Assembly (NCBI RefSeq): GCF_022539315.1
Contig: NC_066342.1
Span: 17,315,346-17,379,345, forward strand
Reading direction: 5' to 3'
From: Serinus canaria
Taxonomy: Eukaryota; Chordata; Aves; Passeriformes; Fringillidae
Length of the DNA stretch: 64,000 nt
Below the pieces are notes generated by a model. The model was not told where the DNA came from and searched no databases. It saw only the letters and a list, made by a program, of their open reading frames with translations. Positions 22,278 through 31,122 of the stretch are shown here, one piece after another (position 1 is the stretch's first letter; every line of letters starts with the position of its first letter). The position numbers and the translations under genes were made by a program.

Positions 22278-23480
22278 TGTGAGTTGTATGCCCTAAAGCG
22301 AGCTATGGAAATACTAGAACAGAAAAGGGGAACAATATATACAGACTCAAAATAAACTTTTGGGGTAGTACACACCTTTGGAAAAATTTGGGAAGAGAGG
22401 GGACTATTAAATTCAAAGGGAAAGGGACTGTCCTGGAATGCCAAGCAAATTGTAGTCTATTTGCCATCTGCAGGGCAGTTGTCTTCTGTTAAGTGGGCAG
22501 TTTTCCTTATCTCTTCCACAACCAATCCTCCCTCCAGGGAGACATCTGCTGATAATAAATAGGCTATTGAATGTCACTGAATGACTAATAAGAACTATAG
22601 CATCCCATTGTGAGATGGTCCGCCCAGAGGGAGGAGCCAAGAATTCCTATCCAGATATAATCTAGAGATTCTGGAACACCAGCACGGCTTTCTCCACTGG
22701 ATTTCCCAGAAGAACAGCTGCCTCTTCCACTGGATCATCAGAGGAAGACTACACCCTTTCTACAGCATCTCCACTCCAACAGAACCACACCTGACACTCC
22801 AGGAGGACTGCAGTCACAATTCCAATTGGACTGCTACAAGCACCCTGAACAACAGGGTGTCAGGTTGTGTTCTGACTCTGTCAGTGTTATTTTGGTTTAC
22901 TGCATTGTTTATTTTATCTTTTTATTTTCTTCCCTAATAAAGAACTGTTATTCCTGCTCCCATATTTTTGCCTGAGAGCCCCTTAATTTCAAATTTATAA
23001 CAATTCAGAGGGAGGGGGTTTACATTTTTCCATTTCAGGGGAGGCTCCTGTCTTCCTTAACAGACACCTGTCTTTCCAAACCTAGACAGAGACTGATTCA
23101 CAAAAATCTTGTTTTAAAAGTGTTAGAAACCTTACAATTACCAGAGGAAGTGGCAGTAGTATATGTTAAAGGACATCAAAAACAGGTGACTCAAGAGGCA
23201 CAGGGGAACAATTTAGCCAATTTAGAAGCTAAAAATGCAGCTAAATCAGGGACAGTAAAATTAATGATGGTGTTAACCCCTATGGGAGAAATACGAGAAG
23301 TCCCGGTGTTTAATGGTGCAGAAGAGGAAGAACTCCTTAAAGTAGGAGCCAAGAAAGATAATGCAGGGAAGTTGAGATTAGCAGATGGGAGGCAAATGTT
23401 GAATAAACCCTTAGCCAAGAAAATGCTAGAAGGCATACATGGCACAACACACTGGGGTACACAAGCTCTAAGTGATTAAT
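22278..23480 (+). pseudogene. pol: RNase H and linker of ERV J2, split by LTR B5
   Basis: Before the LTR, 22280-22425 reads [15 protein letters not shown] and IYTDSK followed by a stop. After it, the ORF at 23120-23479 continues with LQLPEEVAVVYVKGHQKQ and GNNLANLEAKNAAKSG, where the last catalytic Asp position is Asn or Glu. The frame then enters the integrase N-terminal linker. The two parts join in register once LTR B5 and its duplication are ignored. Confidence 0.8.
22429..23088 (+). mobile_element. Solo LTR B5 inside RNase H of ERV J2
   Basis: The 660-bp LTR starts TGTCCTGGAATGCC and ends AACCTAGACA. Flanks GGGAC (22424-22428) and GAGAC (23089-23093) are a 5-bp duplication with one mismatch. 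AATAAAGAACTG (about 22936-22947) is the polyadenylation region. Its insertion is younger than J2. Confidence 0.9.
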
Positions 23481-24480
23481 TTCTAAGGGATTGGGGATGC
23501 ATAGGAATTTTCAGGATAGCTAAGCAGGTGACTGAACAGTGTGTGATATGTCAACAAGTAAATAAGAAGGTCATGAGGAAAACACCCAGGGGAGGGCAAG
23601 AACTAGCCTTATGGCCCTTTCAAAACATCCAAGTAGACTTTACCGAGCTTCCCCAGGTACAACGGTGGAAGTTTTTGCTAGTGATAGTAGATCACTTGAC
23701 TCACTGTGTAGAGGTAGTACACACTGTTAAAGCCACTGCCAATGTAGTGAGTAAAACACTCCTAGAATCAATCATTCCCCGATATGGAATGGTAAACAGG
23801 ATTGATTCAGATGAGGCAACTCATTTCACATTGAAGATATTGCAGAAAGTTGTTCAAGCACTGGGAGTAAAATGGGAATTACACACTCCATGGCATCCAC
23901 AGAGTTCTGGTTGGATTGAGAGAATGAATCTAACTCTTGAAAGAACTCTAGTTAAGCTAATGATTGAAACCCAAATGTCATGGATAAAATGTCTCCCTTT
24001 AGCCTTATTAAGAATTAAGACCCCAACTCCAGTCATATCTGGGGGTGTCACCCTATGAAATGATGTTTGGGTTACTCTTCTTGACCTCACCTCAGAAGGC
24101 TGCCACCTATGAAGAAGGGGAAGCCAATGCCAAGAAATATATTATGTCTATAGCACGAACCTTAGAAGACCTAAGACATAAAGGGGCAATTCCTCAAACT
24201 ACCACCCTGAATTTCAGAATCCATAATAATAATCCCAGGGATTGGGCGATCAGCCTCTACCTCCTCAGTGGGAAGGTCCCTTCCAGGTATTGCTCACCAC
24301 CAAATCGGCCACACAAACTGCAGATCGGGGATGGGCTCATGCCAACACAGTTAAAGGCCCAGTAGAAAAACCCAAAGAATGGACTATAACATCCAGATTG
24401 GGTGAAACGATTTGACTCTCAAGCAGAGACCAAGAGACAACCAGAAAAACACCAAGATGCCCAAAAAGTAGTCAAGCTTC
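23481..24480 (+). pseudogene. pol: Integrase of ERV J2, nearly complete in two frames
   Basis: The ORF at 23528-24058 (176 codons) holds the end of the zinc-binding region (EQCVICQQVNKK), the first catalytic Asp (IQVDFTELP), the second Asp (RIDSDEATHF) and the catalytic Glu (HPQSSGWIERMN). The canonical D-N-G of the second motif reads D-E-A. The C-terminal domain follows in other frames (24045-24420) and matches J1. A pyrimidine tract with AG near 24500-24521 (CTGTTTTCCTATTTTTTATAG) looks like an old env splice acceptor. Confidence 0.8.
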
Positions 24481-24499
24481 CACCAGTCTTCTAGAGAAC

Positions 24500-25045
24500 T
24501 GTTTTCCTATTTTTTATAGGCGAGAAGTACAAGCATTTCTTGAGGGGAAGTACACAAGGAACTGTAAAAGGTAATGGGACAGCTTCCTTAAGAACCACAA
24601 GTAAAATAAGTCAAAGGAAGGAGGGCAAGACCGAGTTGACACTTTGCTACCAACAAGATTCCACAGCCCTGCTGCAGGTAGCAACCCCGTGGGCATGGTA
24701 AGGTAGGGGCAAAAAGGCCATACCGGACCTCTATTGTTCCTCAACTGTCTTTTAATACAAAAGAGACTGGAGGGCAAGAGCAAGTTGGTCTTTGTACTCA
24801 CCACTAAGATATGCCTACTATGGATAGCAACCCCATAGGCAAGGTAGATGGCGTAAAAGCCATACCGGACCTCTGTGATGTCCTTTCGTTCATTCCAAAT
24901 AAGTTTGTCTAGGGAAAATTTGGGATTTTTTCTCTCTTTCTCCAGCTCCCACTGTCCTTGCCCACATCAACAGATGCTAGTATGACTCATTCAAGAGAGA
25001 TTAAAAAAAAATTTAAGTTATTTGTTTGAGCCAAATAACTTATAG
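24500..25045 (+). repeat. Noncoding 3' module with tandem duplication (J2)
   Basis: A unit of about 155 bases occurs twice, at about 24610-24735 and 24770-24882. Both copies carry GGAGGGCAAGA, AGCAACCCC.T.GGCA and GCCATACCGGACCTCT. The same module is present once or more in J1 (2260-2450, minus) and in part in provirus P (CCATACCGGACTCTTGG near 43690). It occupies the place of env and has no reading frame. Confidence 0.65.
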
Positions 25046-25063
25046 AAAAGGAAAAGGGGGGAT

Positions 25064-25494
25064 TGCGATAAATGAGTAATGAAATAGTTGACTCTCACAA
25101 TTAAAGGGCAAATATTATGTATATGCTAAGAGAAGTTTTATAGATTTATACTTATGTTTTCCCCTTTTGCATTGTTCTCACAGGATGGCTTGGGAAGCTG
25201 GGGTGTTTGGGAGGGTCAGCTCATTGCTATGGCAACATCTGACCTCCAATCAAGATGTCAGGAAGTTATCTCCACCACTGGACAGAGAAGGAGTTGATGG
25301 ACAGAACTTCGGGAAGGGCTGAAGGGTTAAAAGGTGGAACATCCATTGTGTGGATGAGCACATGGTGGGAAACACGCTTTGCTCCCGGCGCCATAATATT
25401 TTCTCTATTCAGTCTTCTGTTGTATTTTTTATAAGGTTTAAAGAAACCTTTCACATTTTTTGAATGTGAGTATAATTTCTCACAAATAGGGGCA
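25064..25494 (+). mobile_element. LTR J2, 3' LTR of ERV J2
   Basis: It starts TGCGATAAATGAG after the polypurine tract and ends ATTTCTCACA. A purine-rich promoter region, TTAAAAGG near 25327 and the R-region block ATATTTTCTCTATTCAGTCTTCTGTTGTA are shared with J1. No flanking duplicate of its 5' counterpart is available. Confidence 0.8.
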
Positions 25495-25605
25495 CTCTGA
25501 CATGGGCAGGAATGCCTTCCTCTATCCCAGGGTGCTCCAGGCCCTGTCCAACCTGACCTTTAACAATTCCAAGGATGAGGCAGCCACAATCTCCCTGGGC
25601 AACAT
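25495..25605 (-). mobile_element. CR1 LINE 3' fragment
   Basis: The reverse complement reads GTTGCCCAGGGAGATTGTGG and CAGGTTGGACAGGGCCTGGA, the familiar CR1 3'-end sequence of birds. It directly follows LTR J2. Confidence 0.8.
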
Positions 25606-26099
25606 CTACTCATTGTTTTTCTAGAAGTCTCTTTGTTTGCTGAGGCAGGGGGTACCCTCCCCCGAGGGCTGCCACAATGATCTGCCTCAGTGCAGCACAC
25701 AAGCTCCTGAGCTCTGACTAGACCCCATCTGTACTGAGAGCACTGGTCCTGTTGTGGGCTGAGAGCCAAGGGCCACACAGGAGCACACAGGCTTAGCTAA
25801 CAGAATATTTGAACACTACAATATTTAGCTGTTACTTCCTCTTTAGTACCTGAGATTAACAAGTAACAGCTAGTCTCTCCTGGACAATCAGGGAGCTGGA
25901 TAGAACACTCAAGCTCTGCCCTGCTGCTCCACCCTGTCTTCCTCACTTCTCAGCATAACCAGACAGCACAGACATGCCTGAGTGTCTCTAAGCAATGCCC
26001 TCATCCTGCTGTAGGGAGGGTAGAGGAGCAGAACTGAGTAAGCTTTTCCTTTCTTCACTTGATTTCATTCTTCCTCCTTCTAGCTAATTAAGAGGGTGG
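25606..26099. other. Unassigned flank
   Basis: No gene or repeat was recognised in this mixed-composition sequence. It may be CR1-flanking DNA or the 5' part of LTR Q. Confidence 0.2.
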
Positions 26100-26569
26100 G
26101 CCTTACTGAGGGGACCTGTAGTTTGCTATGGGGGGGTCCCCAGGGGGAAAGGGAAGATCCTCTCCTGTGGAAACCTCTGAATCGTTCCCCCTCAGGGAAA
26201 TCCCCAGGGCCTTGCCTTGGAAGAATATACCATAGAGTTTTCCCCACCTAGGCTAAAAAGAGGACCTAACCCATGGTGCTCTGCAGCACTACTGTCAATC
26301 TACATTGGATTGCTTCCCCCATTGGCCAGTTGACACTGCCCACCCCAATTATTCATCCCTCATCCCTCCTACAGGTTGTCCGTTGCCCTGCCTTTTGCAC
26401 CGCCCTGTGCCCTCAGGTCATTGGTCCCTGACCCCATACTTAAGTCTGTGCAGACCACATGGTTCCATCTTTGTCCCTGATCCCTTCGGCATGCTTTGGA
26501 ATAAACCTTCACTGGAATACATCATATAAAGATCCTTCTTGTCTTTCCTCTGCTGAGCTATCTGTGGTG
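26100..26569 (+). mobile_element. LTR Q, plus strand, split by provirus C
   Basis: A promoter-like ATACTTAAG (26434-26442), a polyadenylation signal in GGAATAAACCTTCACTGG (26499-26516) and a pyrimidine-rich U5-like tail up to 26569 indicate an LTR. Sequence continues beyond provirus C at 30173, to perhaps 30250. The 5' boundary is not fixed. Confidence 0.45.
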
Positions 26570-26954
26570 TGTGGTATTGTCCACAAGGGTCCCAGGATGA
26601 GGGAAGAGACGAGAAAGTTGACTCCGTGTATCAGAAAGCTTGATTTATTATTTTATGATAGATAATATATTAAAACGATACTAAAAGAATAGAGGAAAGG
26701 ATTTCATTAGAAGGCTAAGCTAAGAATAGAATAGGAATGAATAACAAAGGTTTTTCTCTGACCGAGACAGTCTGGGCAGGTGACCTGTGATTGGCCCTTA
26801 TTGGAAACAACCAGATTAGACCAATCACAGATTCCCCCTGGTGCATTCCACAGCAGCAGATAAGAATTGTTTACAGTTTGTTCCTGAGGCCTCTCAGCTT
26901 CCCAGGAGGGAAAAATCCTAAGGAAAGAATTTTTCATAAAACATGTCAGTGACA
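26570..26954 (-). mobile_element. LTR C1a, 3' LTR of provirus C
   Basis: Bounds are TGTGGTATTGTCC on the plus strand and GTCAGTGACA. It carries the minus-strand polyadenylation signal in ATAATAAATCAAGC. It is bordered on the inner side by the polypurine tract. Confidence 0.9.
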
Positions 26955-26967
26955 TCTCACCCTTTTT
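26955..26967 (-). other. Polypurine tract (provirus C)
   Basis: The minus strand reads AAAAAGGGTGAGA directly before the LTR start TGTCACTGACATG. The same tract precedes LTR F at 39126-39139. Confidence 0.75.
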
Positions 26968-27349
26968 ATTTTAAATAAATTAAAAAGAAAATATGTTTGC
27001 AATTTCATCTGCTGGGTCATGCAGAGGAAAGAACAAGCACCTGAGAGGCTTAGTGTTGCCAATCAAAACATCAACCAAATGCTGGTGTGGAACCATCAGA
27101 GAAATTCTTCACCTGCAAAACACCAAATTCCATCACATCACCAAAACAATCTTAAGATATATGAAAATGCAAAAACAGTGCAAAGAAAGTTCATTGCTTC
27201 AAGTCCAAACAGCTGAGTTTCAGGAAAAAGTCCAAACTGAAGATGTTCCTCTTTGACATCGCTGGATGTCCCTTTTGGTCCTGAAACAGGCTTGCAAACT
27301 TTTGGCTTTGCAATGCTTTTTGAGCTTCTAGCTCTCTCAACTCTTTTTA

Positions 27350-27424
27350 TTTAACTTTTTTTTTTTTGTTCTTTTTTGTTTGGTTTTTTTTTTTGTTTGT
27401 TTGTTTTTTTGGTTTTTTGTCCGA
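27350..27424 (-). repeat. A-rich tract (T-rich on plus) in provirus C
   Basis: About 75 bases of T with scattered G (runs of 10-12 T) separate the GC-rich coding part of the interior from the 400-base AT-rich 3' part. On the minus strand this reads as an A-rich tail. No AATAAA precedes it. Confidence 0.7.
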
Positions 27425-27464
27425 AAGATCAGCAGCAGAGAGGAGCCACTGAGGCCCTGCGGGG

Positions 27465-27592
27465 GCCCTGGTCCTCGTGGAAGGAACAGGGATCCCAGAC
27501 CTGGCCTACAGAACGGTGGCCCTGGTCCTGACGGAAGGAACGGGGATCCCCGACCTGGCCCACAGAACGGTGGCCCAGGTCCTGATGGGGGA
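27465..27592 (+). repeat. 54-base tandem repeat in provirus C
   Basis: Two full units and a partial third begin GGCCCTGGTCCT and end CAGAACGGT, at 27465-27518, 27519-27572 and from 27573. The unit length is a multiple of three, so frames stay open on both strands (18-residue period; collagen-like GPGPDGRNGDP on plus). Whether either strand is translated is unknown. Confidence 0.75.
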
Positions 27593-28045
27593 AGCAAAGC
27601 CCCCAAACCCAACAGCCGCTGGCCAGGCAGAGGCCTTGGCCCAGGGAACCGAGCCAAACGGCCCAGACCCGGCCCACGGAGCGGGCTCTGTGTTCTCACA
27701 ACCCGGCACCCTGCTGCCAATGCCTGGGCAGCACGAGTGACCGAACACTTCATCCCCTCTGAACCACCAGACCAGCAGCTGGGGAAGAGAGGCTTTCCCA
27801 GGGATCATCACCCCAGATCTGGGGGTGCTCTGTCCCCACAGCAAGTGAGCGATGCTTACTTTCCACTGTTTCTCCTGCCTCTGCAATGCAAATGCAAAAG
27901 GCGTTCCTCCTTTCTGCCCCTCGGTACCACCCCCATCCCCTGCGGGCTGGGGACCAGAGGCAGAACCCTCAGGGGCCACCTCCCCTACGCCGCTGGGGCA
28001 CGCGGGGACTGTTAGGCATTCCAACCCCTAGCAGGAACATCCGAA

Positions 28046-28681
28046 TCAAACCTGAATCGGCCCGCGAAAAACGCAGAGTTTGAAAGCAGGCAGACAAGCT
28101 GAGTTCGCAACCAGCTGTCGAGCCACAACCCCCCCATGGAGGGGCAGGCCGGCGTCCCCTTCCCCTGTCCCAGCTCCCCCCACAGGGACAGCCTCGGGAC
28201 AGCCCGAAAAACTCGGGGGGGAATCCAGGCTGATCGCAGGCGCCGCGGTGGCCGCCACGGGGAGCGGCGGGGCCGCGGGCGGCTCCGATGATGGTTCCGC
28301 TTGGTGGTTCTCAACCTCAGCCTCCTTCACGGGCGTGGAAGGCAAAGGCGAGGCCACCGCGGGGATCGGTGGGGGCTGCAAAGCCGGGGGGAGCGCATCC
28401 CCCACCGGGCTGAGGACAGCAGCCGCTTCTTCTCCGGGTACCGGAAGCTGCAGCGCAGGCGCAGGCAGCAAAGCCAGCGGAGCCGACATGGCAGGCGGCG
28501 GGACAGCCGCGGGGGGCGGCAGGGGGGCGGGATGGACCCCCGCCGGCACCGCTGTGAACGCAATTGCCGGCTGCGATGCAGAAGGAGAAGGGACAGGTGC
28601 GGCAGGTCCCGACTCATCGCTGCTGTCGAGTGTGTCGCCTAGAAACTCGGGCGAAGCCGCGGGAGGCGGTGCTTCTGCCAC
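28046..28681 (-). CDS. Pro/Ala-rich ORF of provirus C
   Basis: This 211-codon ORF starts MAEAPPPAASPEF. It is dominated by Ala, Pro, Val and Ser, with no Cys-His box, MHR or membrane segment. It overlaps the end of the 281-codon ORF by 43 bases in another frame. It could be a proline-rich spacer of a gag-like polyprotein reached by a frameshift, or an accident of GC-rich DNA: the opposite strand is also open over 28080-28736. I do not recognise it. Confidence 0.35.
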   Translation of the reverse strand: MAEAPPPAASPEFLGDTLDSSDESGPAAPVPSPSASQPAIAFTAVPAGVHPAPLPPPAAVPPPAMSAPLALLPAPALQLPVPGEEAAAVLSPVGDALPPALQPPPIPAVASPLPSTPVKEAEVENHQAEPSSEPPAAPPLPVAATAAPAISLDSPPSFSGCPEAVPVGGAGTGEGDAGLPLHGGVVARQLVANSACLPAFKLCVFRGPIQV

Positions 28682-29484
28682 CGGAGCACGGACAAACTCT
28701 GCTGGAAGCGGCGGGTCTGGTCCGGGCCGGCACTAGACCGCGGGAGGGTCCGTGGGCACTGGCACCTCCCGCGGGGCGGGCTGGGGTGAGGCCCGCAGCC
28801 CCGACTCGGGTGGCGGAGCCAACTCATCTCCCCCTTGAGAGCAACGATGTGATGGGGAAGCGGTTCCGTCGGAGCATGCTCCAAAGGCGCAGAAAAAAAC
28901 TTTTCTTCTGCTGCGGGCAAAGCTTCGCCCCCCCGCCGCGATTTGGGGGGCCTGGGAACCTGCAGGCCGTGGTTTTGCGCAAATTCCACTCTTGCCAGCT
29001 CCAGCAAAAAACCTCTTAATTTTGCAATCTTCTTGAATGAATATTCCTTCAATTTCAAAACTGGGAAGAGAGTTCTGAATGACGGATAACTGTGAGGAGT
29101 TCCAAATCCCTCATGGTGCAAAGCATCCTCGAAAACCAGTGCCATGCAATCCCATACGTAGGAATCAAGGGAATACAACAGATCAGGGAAAAAGCCATAG
29201 TATTTTGTCCATCTGAAAAACTCTAAGAAATGTCTCTTCACCATAGGAACCCTATATTCATGACCCCATTTTTGCCAGCCGTCAATAATTATTTCATCTG
29301 CGAAAGTGAATGGAACCTCTGCCTCTGTAGGCACCCTCTTCCACATCCTAGCCCACCTTGCATGAAGGGCAGCATCTTTAGGAAGGGAAGTGTAAACAGT
29401 ACCTTGTGACAGTGTCCTCTGGGCTTCAGCAGGCTGCTCTGTGCTGCAAAGACTTCCGGACACCTTGTCTGGGAGACTTTTCAA
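28639..29484 (-). CDS. Unrecognised 281-residue ORF of provirus C (gag position)
   Basis: This ORF is the first after the primer site and leader, where gag would be. Residues about 55-175 look like a folded, aromatic-rich domain (FADEIIIDGWQKWGHEYR, FLEFFRWTKYYGFF, DSYVWDCMALVFEDALHHEG). The last 100 residues are basic and Pro-rich. There is no Met-Gly start, MHR or zinc knuckle, so it does not look like the MA or CA of the other gag genes in the window. It may be a diverged MA or a captured cellular sequence. It is free of stops, unlike most ERV frames here. Confidence 0.5.
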   Translation of the reverse strand: MKSLPDKVSGSLCSTEQPAEAQRTLSQGTVYTSLPKDAALHARWARMWKRVPTEAEVPFTFADEIIIDGWQKWGHEYRVPMVKRHFLEFFRWTKYYGFFPDLLYSLDSYVWDCMALVFEDALHHEGFGTPHSYPSFRTLFPVLKLKEYSFKKIAKLRGFLLELARVEFAQNHGLQVPRPPKSRRGGEALPAAEEKFFSAPLEHAPTEPLPHHIVALKGEMSWLRHPSRGCGPHPSPPRGRCQCPRTLPRSSAGPDQTRRFQQSLSVLRWQKHRLPRLRPSF

Positions 29485-29760
29485 AAGGTTCTCTCTGTGG
29501 CCAGCCTCGGCTGTGAACTCTGTCCAATTTTAGGATCTTCGGTTCTTCAGCTCCTGGCTAGAAGCCACTTCTGTGGTCACTTGTGTAAGTGACCACCAAT
29601 GCCACACACTCGGCGTTTACCCAAATGTAGCAATGCTACTCTGGGCTTAGCAAATGAAGAATTCTTCTTCACTCAGGGTCCAATTGTGGTGATTTCTTCA
29701 CTCGAGGCACCATCTGTCGGTTCTGTCCTCGGTGTTCACCTTTCATGGTGGTGCTCCTTT

Positions 29761-29778
29761 TTTCACTCGAGGTCACCA
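29761..29778 (-). other. Primer binding site, tRNA-Trp-like (provirus C)
   Basis: Two bases after the 5' LTR the minus strand reads TGGTGACCTCGAGTGAAA. The first eight bases match the tRNA-Trp site used by alpharetroviruses (TGGTGACCCCGACGTGAT); the rest has diverged. CCTCGAGTGAA recurs about 66 bases downstream in the leader. Confidence 0.6.
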
Positions 29779-29780
29779 CT

Positions 29781-30166
29781 TGTGGTATTGTCCACAAGGG
29801 TCCCAGGATGAGTGAAGAGACGAGAAAGTTGACTCCATGTATCAGAAGGCTTGATTTATTATTTTATGATAGATAATATATTAAAACGACACTAAAAGAA
29901 TAGAGGAAAGGATTTCATTAGAAGGCTAAGCTAAGAATAGAATAGGAATGAATAACAAAGGTTTTTCTCTGACCGAGACAGTCTGGGCAGGTGACCTGTG
30001 ATTGGCCCTTAATTGGAAACAACCAGATGAGACCAATCACAGATTCCCCCTGTTGCATTCCACAGCAGCAGATAAGAATTGTTTACAGTTTGTTCCTGAG
30101 ACCTCTCAGCTTCTCAGGAGGGAAAAATCCTAAGGAAAGGATTTTTCATAAAGCATGTCGGTGACA
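29781..30166 (-). mobile_element. LTR C1b, 5' LTR of provirus C
   Basis: This 386-bp LTR is collinear with C1a with only a few differences. On the minus strand it starts TGTCACCGACATGC and ends GGACAATACCACA next to the primer site. Confidence 0.9.
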
Positions 30167-30172
30167 GTGGTG

Positions 30173-30700
30173 TGTGTGTGCGTGGACTTGAAATGACTGT
30201 TCTGGTGGCCTTAATCTGAGCGGCTTCTGAAGGAGACACTTCGAAGAAGGTTGCAGCATTTCTACCACCCTTCCATGCTGCAACACTCTCCCCTCTTCTC
30301 TTACCCTCCTCTGGGCTGCTAAACTTCCGGGCTTTTCTTTTTCTTCAAGCTTTTCATCTTGTAGTTGCTGAGGAGAAGAGCATTAAGTGTCGGGAGGTTT
30401 GGACACAGATATCTTTCTCTCATTCAGGCTGAGATGACGGGCCTGTCTGCTCCCACCCCAAGGGCACAAAAAGTGCTCTTTGAACTAAACCACAATGTCA
30501 CACCCATGCTCCCCTCTTCTGTCCCCTTCCTTGCCATGACATGGGAGACCCACAGGGATGTCAGAGCCAAAAGAGCTCTGAAAGGGTGCTGAACACGTGT
30601 GCACCAGTGTGTAAAACTCTGTGTGCACATGTGTTTTTCTAGTGTGCCCAGATGTAGGTGTGCATGTCCTGCTTTGCACAGTGTGCATGTATACTACTGT
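30173..30700. other. Flank between proviruses C and D
   Basis: The first 80 bases probably continue LTR Q. The rest has GT-rich stretches (30600-30700) and no recognised gene. Confidence 0.25.
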
Positions 30701-30706
30701 GCACAG

Positions 30707-31000
30707 TGTTGCAGCTTCGGCGTGGTGGCCTGGTTCCGGACACTGGCATGGTGACCCAAATCCGACAGGGTCACTCGGTCCACTGCTACAGACGCCAATG
30801 TGGTGGACAGCAAAATGGCGTTTATTGCAGGGTCTCAGGGGTACTTATGGCTTGGGCAGCCTGTGTCACTTCCCTGACTCATGTCCGGCTGGGTGCAGCC
30901 GGGTGTGGAGCGAGGGTCTGACTGCAGGGTGAGGAGGGGGCTTCCTAACTACCCGTACAGCCCGAAATCTTCCGCATGCTATTTCCCTAATTCTCCCACA
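30707..31000 (-). mobile_element. LTR D, 3' LTR of provirus D
   Basis: The 294-bp LTR starts TGTGGGAGAATTAGG on the minus strand and ends GAAGCTGCAACA. Its R region GCAATAAACGCCATTTTGC resembles the alpharetroviral R region. It is preceded by a good polypurine tract. Confidence 0.85.
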
Positions 31001-31018
31001 TTCCGCCCCCACCCCATG
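31001..31018 (-). other. Polypurine tract (provirus D)
   Basis: The minus strand reads CATGGGGTGGGGGCGGAA immediately before the LTR start. Confidence 0.8.
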
Positions 31019-31122
31019 ATTAGTAAAAATCTTACAAAGGTATAAAATTTAGGGGTTATAAAATTTCATGTGTTAGTAGAATTAGTGTAAAATCGTAAGT
31101 GTGTTAGTAACTTTAACACGCC

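Larger units (their letters stand above)
22278..25494 (+). mobile_element. Gammaretrovirus-like ERV J2, 3' half
   Basis: RNase H (22278-22428 and 23089-23260), integrase (23261-24480), a noncoding duplicated module (24500-25045), a polypurine tract (AAAGGAAAAGGGGGGAT, 25047-25063) and 3' LTR J2 (25064-25494) follow in order on the plus strand. It belongs to the same family as minus-strand provirus J1, sharing the LTR, integrase C-terminus and 3' module. No env lies between integrase and LTR. Confidence 0.8.
26570..30166 (-). mobile_element. Short complete provirus C
   Basis: Two LTRs (26570-26954 and 29781-30166, 385 and 386 bp, nearly identical) enclose 2826 bp. The outer flanks carry a perfect 6-bp duplication GTGGTG (26564-26569 and 30167-30172). 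A tRNA-Trp-like primer site (29761-29778) and a polypurine tract (26955-26967) orient it to the minus strand. There is no pro, pol or env. The interior holds a 281-codon ORF, a Pro/Ala-rich ORF, a GC-rich 54-base repeat and an A-rich tract. It looks like a non-autonomous element that would need proteins in trans. Solo copies C2, C3 and C4 show the family was active. Confidence 0.88.

Noticed and set aside
25486..25505. Primer-site start after LTR J2 (AATAGGGGC)
   Set aside because: It resembles the first bases after LTR J1, but CR1 sequence begins at once and the polypurine tract marks J2 as a 3' LTR.
28080..28736. 218-codon Gly/Ala-rich plus-strand ORF in provirus C
   Set aside because: GC-rich DNA opposite the minus-strand ORFs keeps frames open on both strands; composition is repetitive and there is no start context or domain.
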